From: Cyclobacteriaceae bacterium HetDA_MAG_MS6
GTDB taxonomy: Bacteria > Bacteroidota > Bacteroidia > Cytophagales > Cyclobacteriaceae
Assembly (NCBI GenBank): GCA_019192485.1
Contig: JAHCMJ010000011.1
Coordinates: 1-33,198, forward strand
DNA length: 33,198 bases
Direction of reading: 5' to 3'
Made by a program: the position numbers and the translations under genes. Position 1 is the first letter of the stretch, and the number at the start of each line of letters is the position of its first letter. Of this stretch, positions 25,252-33,198 are shown in pieces. Under the pieces are notes generated by a model that saw only the letters and a list, made by a program, of their open reading frames with translations, searched no databases and was not told where the DNA came from.

Positions 25252-26556
25252 ATGAGTTTCTCTTTGACAATAAAGATTGATCAACTACTAGAGATCGCTG
25301 TAGTCCTGTTATTCTCGATTTTGTTATTAGTTGATCCTGAATTGTTATCTATTTTGTCGGTCGTATGGATCTTATGGCATGTTGTTAGATACATCATCAG
25401 ACCTAATGAGTTATTTTCAATAGTAAGAATATTAATTGTTTTATTGTCATTATACTCTACCATGGCATTCCAAGTTTCCTCACTGTTGGAATTTCAATAC
25501 TACGGCGTGAGCAGAGAAACTGTTGAACAGTCTTCCTACTTCAGTATACTAAGCATAATGGGATCAGTATTAATTATTGTAATCTTCATTTACAAACGAG
25601 GCCAGGAAAAAATTTCATCTATCAGAGAAGCCATTATACAAAAAATTAACTCAGTATCAGTAGCCAGATCTTATTTGATAATATTCTTAATGATATTGCT
25701 TTCAGTTTTGATGTGGCTAAATATTTGGCGGTCCATTGGAAATTTTCTTCCTGTTGGAAACAGGGATTTTGCAGGTGAATTATTCTTTATCAGTAATCAC
25801 TATATGCAGATACTAATTCTGAGTCTTTCATTCTATTCTATTTTTAGAATTTTAAGTAAACGAAGCAGAGTTGAGACATTATTATACATCGTTCTTTTAA
25901 TATTTTTGTGGTATCCATTCGCAGTAGTGGGAGCAAGGAAGGAGATCTTTCTGCTTGTTTTGTGTATTTTCTTTTTTTTAGAAACAACATTAAAGCAGAA
26001 AACACTATTGGGGGCTGCAGTTGTTGTTTATATGTTCGGAATCCCACTCTTAAGAGAAGGTGTTTCAAGTACCGTTTTTAACATTCTTTCTATCCAAGAA
26101 TTTATCCTTCCACAATACACACACCTATTATTATCCGAAAGCTCTGATTTAACAATTTCCGAAATTCTAGATCAGTCCTCTTATCAGTCAGGCCTTTGGG
26201 TCTTTATTCCTGGGACTTTTCGCTTAACAGAATTCGTTCCTTTGGGGAAAAGCTTTTACAACCTGGATTTGACGAATGTTGCTTTAGGTGCACACCCGAT
26301 AGGTGAAGCATGGATTAATTATGGAGACTGGGGATACTTTTTTTTTGCATTTTTATTCTTTTTTCTAATTAGGTTCCTTATCACAGGTGGTGCAGGAATC
26401 ACAGAGTTGGTAATAGTTAGTTGTTCTTATCTAGCGGTTTTTGGAAGAAGCGATTTATGGATCACCTTATTTTTCATCATTTATACTTCTTTGTTTTTTT
26501 TCCTTTTAGCTACCCCGATCAGAATTAGATACAGAAAAACCAATTTCGTTTTCTAG
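25252..26556 (+). CDS. Polytopic membrane protein, candidate O-antigen polymerase (Wzy-like)
   Basis: About 10 or more hydrophobic segments; GARKEIFLLVLCIFFFLET; position between GT genes; ALGAHPIGEAWINYGDWGYFFFAFLF. Confidence 0.65.
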   Translation: MSFSLTIKIDQLLEIAVVLLFSILLLVDPELLSILSVVWILWHVVRYIIRPNELFSIVRILIVLLSLYSTMAFQVSSLLEFQYYGVSRETVEQSSYFSILSIMGSVLIIVIFIYKRGQEKISSIREAIIQKINSVSVARSYLIIFLMILLSVLMWLNIWRSIGNFLPVGNRDFAGELFFISNHYMQILILSLSFYSIFRILSKRSRVETLLYIVLLIFLWYPFAVVGARKEIFLLVLCIFFFLETTLKQKTLLGAAVVVYMFGIPLLREGVSSTVFNILSIQEFILPQYTHLLLSESSDLTISEILDQSSYQSGLWVFIPGTFRLTEFVPLGKSFYNLDLTNVALGAHPIGEAWINYGDWGYFFFAFLFFFLIRFLITGGAGITELVIVSCSYLAVFGRSDLWITLFFIIYTSLFFFLLATPIRIRYRKTNFVF

Positions 26557-26557
26557 C

Positions 26558-27586
26558 ATGATATGGTTTAACGGGAAATATCTACAGAACTCATTCCCCA
26601 CAGGTGTGGATAGAGTTGCAAATGCATATATTAATTATCTATCCAATAGATATGAAACAAGAGTATTTAATTTCCAATACAGTAATACGTTATTCAAAAA
26701 TCTTGAAGAACAAGCTTTTCTTTTAAACAGCAGGTCGAATGATATAATTATACATCCTACCAACAGCGGCCCTTTACGAAAGATGACAGGTAAAGAAATC
26801 TATGTCTTGCACGATACTGCTTACCTTGATTATCCGGATGGGTTCAGTAAACTTTTTGTTAAGTGGTATTCCTATATGATCCCAAGGCTTTTAAGTTCTA
26901 AGGATCTAATCTTGACTGTTAGTGAATTCTCGAAAAATTCAATTATTGAAAAATTCAATATACCTGATTCGAAGATTGAAGTTGTTAGGAATGGGATTCC
27001 AAAAGTGTATGAAACGGATTTTAATAACTACCAACCTCAACACTTTCTTTGTGTTGGATCTTTCTCATCAAGGAAAGCTTCTTCAGTTGCAATAAAGGCC
27101 CATAGACTTCTTCCGAAAGAGATCAGGAGGCAGTATCCATTGGTGATGGTTGGCTCGTTCAATTCATATTTCAATGAAGAAGGCGTTAAGTCATTAATCG
27201 ATGATCACATTGTACTTAAAGGTTTTGTTGAAGAACCCGAACTTCATGATCTTTATCTAAACTCTGTAGCACTTATTTCAACTTCTCGATTCGAAGGTTT
27301 TGGTTTACCTCTTGTTGAATCGTTTGCTAGAGGCAAACATGTTATTTGTACGGACATAAATCCACATGTTGAAATTCTTGGAGAAAATTATCATTATTTC
27401 TTTAAGAAGGATAATATTGATGAATTGAAATCTCTTATGGAAAAAACAATACTTGATCTGGACAATTTGTTTTTCAATGCTGAAACGATTCATAACAGGT
27501 ATTTGATTGCCAATAAGTTTTTGTGGAGTAAAACATTGACTAAGCTTGATGATGTGATTAAAAAACTAAGCTCAAATGGCCATTAG
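26558..27586 (+). CDS. Glycosyltransferase family 4 (GT-B)
   Basis: LTVSEFSKNSIIEKFNIPDSKIEVVRNGIPKVYE; FLCVGSFSSRKASSVAIKAH; ALISTSRFEGFGLPLVESFARGKHVICTD. Confidence 0.92.
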   Translation: MIWFNGKYLQNSFPTGVDRVANAYINYLSNRYETRVFNFQYSNTLFKNLEEQAFLLNSRSNDIIIHPTNSGPLRKMTGKEIYVLHDTAYLDYPDGFSKLFVKWYSYMIPRLLSSKDLILTVSEFSKNSIIEKFNIPDSKIEVVRNGIPKVYETDFNNYQPQHFLCVGSFSSRKASSVAIKAHRLLPKEIRRQYPLVMVGSFNSYFNEEGVKSLIDDHIVLKGFVEEPELHDLYLNSVALISTSRFEGFGLPLVESFARGKHVICTDINPHVEILGENYHYFFKKDNIDELKSLMEKTILDLDNLFFNAETIHNRYLIANKFLWSKTLTKLDDVIKKLSSNGH

Positions 27587-28685
27587 TAAAGGAAATAGGG
27601 AAGAAAGAGTTTCACTTGCACATCATTGGTTGGTTTCTCAGAGAGGTGGTGAGAGCGTATTTGCTGAAATTTGCAAAGAGTTTCCTTATGGAGAAATTCA
27701 TACGTTAGTGAAAACGGATGACTTAGGTTCCCTTGATAGAGCTTTTTCCGTGAGGAAAATCAAGACGTCTCTGCTCAATTTCATTCCAAAGTCAGAGAAG
27801 TTTTACAAACTATTTTTACCACTTTACCCTGTTGTAATCAGCTTGATGAAGGTATCAAATAGAACGACATTGTTGATAAGTTCTGACGCTAGCATGATTA
27901 AGGGGATAAGAAAACCAAGAATAACTAAACATGTTTGCTATTGTCACTCTCCTCCCAGATATATCTGGGATCTATCTTCTGAATATTTAGATTCGTTTGG
28001 CAGCGTCGGTCGACTTATATTCAAGCTCCTATTACCATATTTGAAGTGGTTTGACCTGAAGTCTTCAAGAAATGTTGACCATTTTATTGCTAATTCTGAA
28101 TTTGTAAAGGAAAGAATACAGAGAATTTATAATCGTCAATCAACTGTTCTTTATCCTCCAGTCTCTCTCAAAGAATTTACTCTTGGAAAGAAAAGTGAAG
28201 ATTTTTACTTAATTGTTTCAGCGTTAGTTCCTTACAAGAGAATAGACCTTGCAATAGAAGCATTCAATAAATTAGGGAAGAGATTAATAATAATAGGTGA
28301 CGGTAGTGAACTGCCTAGGCTAAAAGCAATAGCACAATCAAACATTTCTTTTATGGGAAAAGTGAAACGTGAGCTCATTGTGGATCATTATCAAAGATGT
28401 AGAGGATTTGTTTTTCCTGGAATAGAAGATTTTGGTATCACTCCTGTAGAGGCCCAGGCATGTGGAAAGGCCATAATAGCATTCAAGGCCGGAGGTGCTT
28501 TGGAAACAGTTATTGAAAATGAAACGGGCATTTTCTTTGATGTTCAGGATGCGGACTCACTAGAACAAGCTATTATTAACTTTGAAAAGTTGTCTTTTGA
28601 TCCGAATATTTGTCGTCAAAATGCAAATAGGTTTAGTCAAGTTGTTTTTAGAGAGAAGTTTAGGAAGTTTATAAGACAATTATGA
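27576..28685 (+). CDS. Glycosyltransferase family 4 (GT-B)
   Basis: LAHHWLVSQRGGESVFAEI; CYCHSPPRYIWDLS; FIANSEFVKERIQRIYNRQSTVLYPPV; LIVSALVPYKRIDLAIEAFNKL; GIEDFGITPVEAQACGKAIIAFKAGGALETV. Confidence 0.93.
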   Translation: MAISKGNREERVSLAHHWLVSQRGGESVFAEICKEFPYGEIHTLVKTDDLGSLDRAFSVRKIKTSLLNFIPKSEKFYKLFLPLYPVVISLMKVSNRTTLLISSDASMIKGIRKPRITKHVCYCHSPPRYIWDLSSEYLDSFGSVGRLIFKLLLPYLKWFDLKSSRNVDHFIANSEFVKERIQRIYNRQSTVLYPPVSLKEFTLGKKSEDFYLIVSALVPYKRIDLAIEAFNKLGKRLIIIGDGSELPRLKAIAQSNISFMGKVKRELIVDHYQRCRGFVFPGIEDFGITPVEAQACGKAIIAFKAGGALETVIENETGIFFDVQDADSLEQAIINFEKLSFDPNICRQNANRFSQVVFREKFRKFIRQL

Positions 28686-29662
28686 ATGTATTAGTTACTG
28701 GAGGGTCCGGTTTCATTGGGACCCACCTAATTGCGTTTCTCTTAGAGAATAATAAGGAAGCTTTAATCACGAATATTGATCTGGAAGAATCAAAAATTCA
28801 AGATCAGAGATTAACATCATTGATATGTGATATCAGATCAAAAGAACTATTCTCTTTCTTTACCAATAAAGTTCAGTTTGATATTTGTATTCATTTAGCC
28901 GCTTTATGTAAGGAGCCAGGATTCGAATGGGAAGAATATTTTGAAACCAATCATACGGGAACAATTAATACTATTAAATTATGTAAGAGACTTGGAATAG
29001 AAAACATACTGTTTATGAGCACAATGATGGTATACAAAGCTGATGAGATAAGGCGGACAGAAGAATCTGAAACAGCTCCGGATACTGCGTATGGAATTTC
29101 AAAGTTACTAGCCGAAAAGGAATTAAAGGTATGGCAGTCTAGAAAAAAAGGAAGGCAGTTGAAGATTATCAGGTCAGCAGTAGTTTTTGGTAAAAACGAA
29201 AACGCTAATTTCACTAGGTTACATAACTCTTTAAGGAAAGGATTCTTCCCATATGTGGGTAAATCAAATACGGTTAAATCCAATATTTACGTGCTTGAAT
29301 TGGTTAATTTCATCCATTTCCTAATCAAAGAAAATACCAATGATGAGTTGTGTTTTAATTTTTCTTTTCCTGAGAATAGTGAAATGAGGACCATCGTAAA
29401 AACTTTCAAAAAAGTGTTTGGCTTTAAGTCGCTAAATCCTGTTTTACCGTATACTTTGCTACTTCCTGTTTCTAGAATTTTTGAGTCAATGAATTCACTT
29501 GGCCTTAAAAACTCCATTCATCATCGTCGTATTCAAAAGCTCTACCATAGTACAGATATCTATCCTGAGAATGGCTTAAAATTAGGGTATAAATTTAAAT
29601 ATGATCTTGAATCATCATTACGAGATTGGAAACTCACTGATGATCCAAATATTAAATCGTAG
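28682..29662 (+). CDS. NAD-dependent epimerase/dehydratase (extended SDR)
   Basis: VLVTGGSGFIGTHLIAFLL; CIHLAALCKEPGFEWEEYFETNHTGTIN; APDTAYGISKLLAEKELK. Confidence 0.9.
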   Translation: MNVLVTGGSGFIGTHLIAFLLENNKEALITNIDLEESKIQDQRLTSLICDIRSKELFSFFTNKVQFDICIHLAALCKEPGFEWEEYFETNHTGTINTIKLCKRLGIENILFMSTMMVYKADEIRRTEESETAPDTAYGISKLLAEKELKVWQSRKKGRQLKIIRSAVVFGKNENANFTRLHNSLRKGFFPYVGKSNTVKSNIYVLELVNFIHFLIKENTNDELCFNFSFPENSEMRTIVKTFKKVFGFKSLNPVLPYTLLLPVSRIFESMNSLGLKNSIHHRRIQKLYHSTDIYPENGLKLGYKFKYDLESSLRDWKLTDDPNIKS

Positions 29663-29783
29663 GTACCTCAGATTCACTTTTTTTCTACACATTTAGCTTC
29701 TTTGATTTGCATACATACTTCATTAATTACGGACCTGGTGTAAAGTTGCTATCTTAGCAATCTTTTGAATTTCACGAAATTCA

Positions 29784-31157
29784 ATGTCGCGAAGGAGATT
29801 ATCACCATATTTCCCCCTCTTCTTTATTTTCTTCGATTTGTTGTCGTTGAATCTTGGTTTTGGTTTTGCTAATTTCATAAGGTTTGGGACTTTCCTATAT
29901 TATCACGACAACTATAATACATTACAGATTCTTCTGAATGTCCTGTGGCTACTCGTGTTCTTTTCATCCAAGCTGGATGAGATTAATAGGGAGCAGAGAC
30001 TTTTAGACCACTTAAATAAAATACTTACAGCTCTTGTTATCAATTTAGCGATCGTTTTTGCACTATGGTTTGCTACCAAGCCTTTTTACTATTCAAGAGA
30101 GCATCTTTTCTACACCTATCTTTTTTTCTCGGTCTTACTGCTTTCATGGAGGACTTTTTGGCATTTCCTCATCCGATATTATAGAGCCAAAGGTTTTAAC
30201 CTTAGGAATGTTGTTATTGTAGGTCATGGTGACTTAGCAAATGAATTGCTTTACTTCATCCGCGTAAATCGAGAACTAGGTTATCGGTATCTTGGATTTT
30301 TTGACAGCGACAGGCAAGGTGCGCTGGGTAAAATATCTGAGGTAGATACTTATGTGGACCAAAATCCTGTTGATGTTATTTTTTGTTGTTTACCACAGCT
30401 GTCAGACGATGAGATTAAAGAAGTCATAGATTACGCTGATAGTAACTTAATCAAGGTAAAAATTATATCTCAGTTTAGCAGATTGGCCAATAGAAATCTG
30501 GCTATTCAAAATTATGGCCCTATACCAGTGCTGAATGTCAATGCCATTCCACTGGATAGCAAGATCAATCAGTCTATCAAAAGAGGCTTTGATATCATTT
30601 TTTCAGGTCTGGTGCTATTTTTTGTGCTTTCTTGGCTTATTCCAGTTATTGGTTTGCTTATTAAGTTAGAATCTAAAGGTCCTATTTTTTTTAAACAATT
30701 TCGTCATGGAAAAGACAATCGAAAATTTCTTTGTTGGAAATTTAGAACCATGGTAGTAAATCAGGATGCCGACTTAAAACAAGCTACAAAGCATGACTCT
30801 AGAATTACGAAGATCGGCGCGATTCTCAGAAAGACAAGTATTGATGAATTGCCACAATTTATTAACGTGTTTCTGGGTGATATGTCCGTTGTCGGTCCTA
30901 GACCTCATCCGATCAAGTTAAATGAAAAATTTCAGCCTTCTATTGAAAAATTTTGGCAGAGACATGCAGTTAAGCCAGGGATCACCGGCTTGGCTCAAGC
31001 AAAAGGTTTTAGAGGCGAAACTTCGGAATTCAGTGCCATGAGCGGGCGAGTTCGGCTAGATAGGTTTTATGTGAGAAATTGGTCACTCCTCCTAGATTTC
31101 AAAATAATTTTACTTACCGTTATCTCCATAGTTCGAGGTAGCGAGAATGCGTATTGA
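29784..31157 (+). CDS. Polyprenyl-phosphate hexose-1-phosphate transferase (WcaJ/WbaP-type initiating transferase)
   Basis: VVIVGHGDLANELLYFI; KRGFDIIFSGLVLFFVLSWLIPVIGLLIKLESKGPIFFKQFRHGKDNRKFLCWKFRTMV; RKTSIDELPQFINVFLGDMSVVGPRPHPIKLNEKF; KPGITGLAQAKGFRGE. Confidence 0.95.
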   Translation: MSRRRLSPYFPLFFIFFDLLSLNLGFGFANFIRFGTFLYYHDNYNTLQILLNVLWLLVFFSSKLDEINREQRLLDHLNKILTALVINLAIVFALWFATKPFYYSREHLFYTYLFFSVLLLSWRTFWHFLIRYYRAKGFNLRNVVIVGHGDLANELLYFIRVNRELGYRYLGFFDSDRQGALGKISEVDTYVDQNPVDVIFCCLPQLSDDEIKEVIDYADSNLIKVKIISQFSRLANRNLAIQNYGPIPVLNVNAIPLDSKINQSIKRGFDIIFSGLVLFFVLSWLIPVIGLLIKLESKGPIFFKQFRHGKDNRKFLCWKFRTMVVNQDADLKQATKHDSRITKIGAILRKTSIDELPQFINVFLGDMSVVGPRPHPIKLNEKFQPSIEKFWQRHAVKPGITGLAQAKGFRGETSEFSAMSGRVRLDRFYVRNWSLLLDFKIILLTVISIVRGSENAY

Positions 31158-31159
31158 AA

Positions 31160-31180
31160 TTGGGCTTTTGGCATTAGGCT
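31160..31180 (+). repeat. ggcttttggcattagg-type low-complexity repeat, upstream of gmd
   Basis: ttgggcttttggcattaggc, similar to ttgggcctttggctttgggc downstream of gmd. Confidence 0.4.
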
Positions 31181-31299
31181 GTTGACCTTGGCTAGAGAAA
31201 TCCTGAGGATCAAGTGCGAAATTGTTTCTCAAATTGATGTTAGTTTTATCTTAGTTGACTAATTCATCTAACTTGATCTTCTCTTAGAAACAGGACTCC

Positions 31300-32412
31300 A
31301 TGAAAAAAGCGTTAATAACAGGTGTTACAGGTCAAGATGGTGCATACCTGAGTGAATTGTTGATTTCTAAAGGCTATGAGGTTCATGGACTAAAAAGGAG
31401 ATCCTCTCTATTCAATACCAGTCGTGTAGATCACCTATATGAAGACCCTCATAGCAGTCATACCAGATTTTTCCTCCACTATGGCGACCTAACTGACTCT
31501 ATGAGCGTAACAGGGTTGATCCAAAAGATTCAACCAGATGAAATCTACAATTTGGGTGCTATGTCGCATGTTCGGGTAAGCTTTGAAATGCCGGAGTACA
31601 CAGCAGATGTGGATGGTATTGGAACGCTTAGGGTATTAGAGGCAGTGAGGTTACTTGGGCTGACAGAAAAAACGCGAATTTACCAAGCGTCTACATCGGA
31701 GCTTTATGGATTAGTACAGGAAGTACCTCAAACAGAAAAGACACCATTTTATCCTCGTTCTCCGTACGGTGTAGCCAAGTTGTATGGCTACTGGATCACG
31801 GTAAATTACAGGGAAGCCTACAACATGTATGCGTGTAACGGGATTCTTTTTAATCATGAATCTCCTTTGAGAGGAGAGACTTTTGTGACCCGGAAGATCA
31901 CAAGAGCCGTGGCGAAAATGGCCTTGGGCTTGCAGCAGAAAATGTATATCGGTAACCCGGATGCCAAGCGCGATTGGGGACATGCTAAAGACTATGTTTA
32001 CGGCATGTGGCTTATGCTACAGCAAGATGATCCTGAGGATTTCGTTTTGGCGACTGGTGTTACTACTTCTATTCGTGATTTCATCAGAATGTCTTTTTCT
32101 GAAGTGGGAGTGACTCTGGCGTTTGAAGGTGAGGGTTTGGATGAAAAAGGTATTGTGTCTAAGATTGAAAATGCTAACTATAGTTTTAAGGAAGGACAGG
32201 TAGTGCTTAAAATTGATCCTAAATATTTCAGACCAACAGAAGTGGATCTACTCATCGGTGACCCTACCAAGGCCAAAGAAAAACTAGGCTGGAAACCAAA
32301 ATACGATTTAAACGGTCTCGTAAAAGAAATGATGACGTCGGATCTCAAGCTTTTCAGCAAGGATAAGTATCTCTTGGAGGGAGGACATGACGTTTTGAAG
32401 CAGGCGGAGTAA
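31300..32412 (+). CDS. gmd: GDP-mannose 4,6-dehydratase
   Basis: [116 protein letters not shown]. Confidence 0.97.
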   Translation: MKKALITGVTGQDGAYLSELLISKGYEVHGLKRRSSLFNTSRVDHLYEDPHSSHTRFFLHYGDLTDSMSVTGLIQKIQPDEIYNLGAMSHVRVSFEMPEYTADVDGIGTLRVLEAVRLLGLTEKTRIYQASTSELYGLVQEVPQTEKTPFYPRSPYGVAKLYGYWITVNYREAYNMYACNGILFNHESPLRGETFVTRKITRAVAKMALGLQQKMYIGNPDAKRDWGHAKDYVYGMWLMLQQDDPEDFVLATGVTTSIRDFIRMSFSEVGVTLAFEGEGLDEKGIVSKIENANYSFKEGQVVLKIDPKYFRPTEVDLLIGDPTKAKEKLGWKPKYDLNGLVKEMMTSDLKLFSKDKYLLEGGHDVLKQAE

Positions 32413-32414
32413 GA

Positions 32415-32436
32415 GTTGGGCCTTTGGCTTTGGGCG
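32415..32436 (+). repeat. ggctttgggc-type low-complexity repeat, downstream of gmd
   Basis: ttgggcctttggctttgggc, direct match in layout to 31160-31180. Confidence 0.4.
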
Positions 32437-32603
32437 TAGGCTTGGTCATGGCTATTTGTTAAAAGGAGTGTTACTTTTAACATAAGATACAGAGCTAGAC
32501 AGATACAAGTGAAATTGAACTTTTATCTTTGATATGTGATTTAGCATGTTAAACCGTGAAATGTCCATATCCCGTATATGACCACCGAAAATGAGCTTAC
32601 CAT

Positions 32604-32792
32604 ATGAAAGGACTCAACCTCCAGCAGATTGCGGAATTTTTAGCAGATCATAAAGTTCTTATTCAGGAGTTAAAGATCAATAATTTGAGATTACAGGAAA
32701 TTGATAAGATCGATCGGAAAAGACTGGAACTGCTGGAGCGTCCATGGTGGAAGAGATCATTGTTATCCCGATCGATAGTTTTGGAGGGATAG
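32604..32792 (+). CDS. Small hypothetical protein, possible partner of the downstream nucleotidyltransferase-like gene
   Basis: 62-aa ORF MKGLNLQQIAEFLADHKVLIQELKINNLRLQEIDK..., its stop codon directly abuts the next ATG (32793). Confidence 0.5.
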   Translation: MKGLNLQQIAEFLADHKVLIQELKINNLRLQEIDKIDRKRLELLERPWWKRSLLSRSIVLEG

Positions 32793-33198
32793 ATGAATCA
32801 GGAGAATTACCATTTCGAGATACTGCCTTCCTCACAGAAAGAACTGTGGTTAAAGTTGAGCCAGATCCCAAAAGATTTTGTCTTATATGGAGGGACAGCT
32901 ATAGCAATCAGGCTTGGACATAGGGAGTCCATCGATTTTGATTTTTTTTCCAATAAAGCATTCAATACCAATATGCTTTATCAAGAAATTGATTTTTTAA
33001 AGAATGGCAAAGTAATTCAAAGTGAAAAAAACACATTAAGTGCTATTGTCAAGGAAGGTCAAGGAAATGTCAAAGTGTCTTTTTTTGGAAACCTGGGGTT
33101 GAAACAAATCGAGCAACCGGACGACATGAATAATGGTATAAAAATGGCCTCCCTTATCGATCTCTTAGGGATGAAATGTGCAACGGTGCCACAACGCG
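32793..33198 (+). CDS. AbiEii/AbiGii-toxin-like nucleotidyltransferase family protein, partial (runs off the window)
   Basis: MNQENYHFEILPSSQKELWLKLSQIPKDFVLYGGTAIAIRLGHRESIDFDFFSNKAFNTNMLYQEI; YGGTAIAxRLGHRxSxDFDFF is characteristic of the family. Confidence 0.75.
   Translation, partial: MNQENYHFEILPSSQKELWLKLSQIPKDFVLYGGTAIAIRLGHRESIDFDFFSNKAFNTNMLYQEIDFLKNGKVIQSEKNTLSAIVKEGQGNVKVSFFGNLGLKQIEQPDDMNNGIKMASLIDLLGMKCATVPQR

Noticed and set aside
1-33198. tRNA, rRNA or other structural RNA genes
   Set aside because: I saw no cloverleaf, rRNA signature or recognised riboswitch; I cannot exclude small RNAs without a covariance search.

Overview
The window is a surface/exopolysaccharide biosynthesis region from what looks like a Bacteroidota (Cytophagales-like) chromosome. 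Nearly every gene is on the + strand. In order it contains: UDP-glucuronate decarboxylase-like and UDP-sugar dehydrogenase genes; a sulfate-activation block (cysC, cysD, cysN, cysQ); a Wza-like SLBB export protein and a Wzz-like protein; a relic of a cysH-like PAPS reductase gene and a dead, internally interrupted IS3-family element; then a tightly overlapping glycan operon. That operon encodes a CapD-type SDR, an SQD1/SqdB-type UDP-sulfoquinovose synthase, Wzx, several GT2/GT4 enzymes, a GT-C enzyme, a UbiA-type phosphoribosyltransferase, a GtrA-DprE1 fusion, a DprE2-like SDR, a HAD phosphatase, a Wzy-like protein and an epimerase. It is followed by a WcaJ-type initiating transferase, gmd and a partial AbiEii-like gene. 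The most notable signals are: (1) an apparently complete polyprenyl-phospho-arabinofuranose pathway with a one-ORF GtrA::DprE1 fusion next to a GT-C transferase; (2) a sulfoquinovose synthase inside a polysaccharide operon, with sulfate-activation genes and a cysH relic nearby; (3) a sulfate-activation block colonised by small nuclease or helix-bundle genes (DUF559, S23/IVP four-helix bundle, Uma2) associated with a GC-rich palindromic repeat family. Copies of that repeat are read as protein in CysC and CysQ, and a different repeat is read in the CysN N-terminus. All assignments come from reading motifs by eye. No database search was run.
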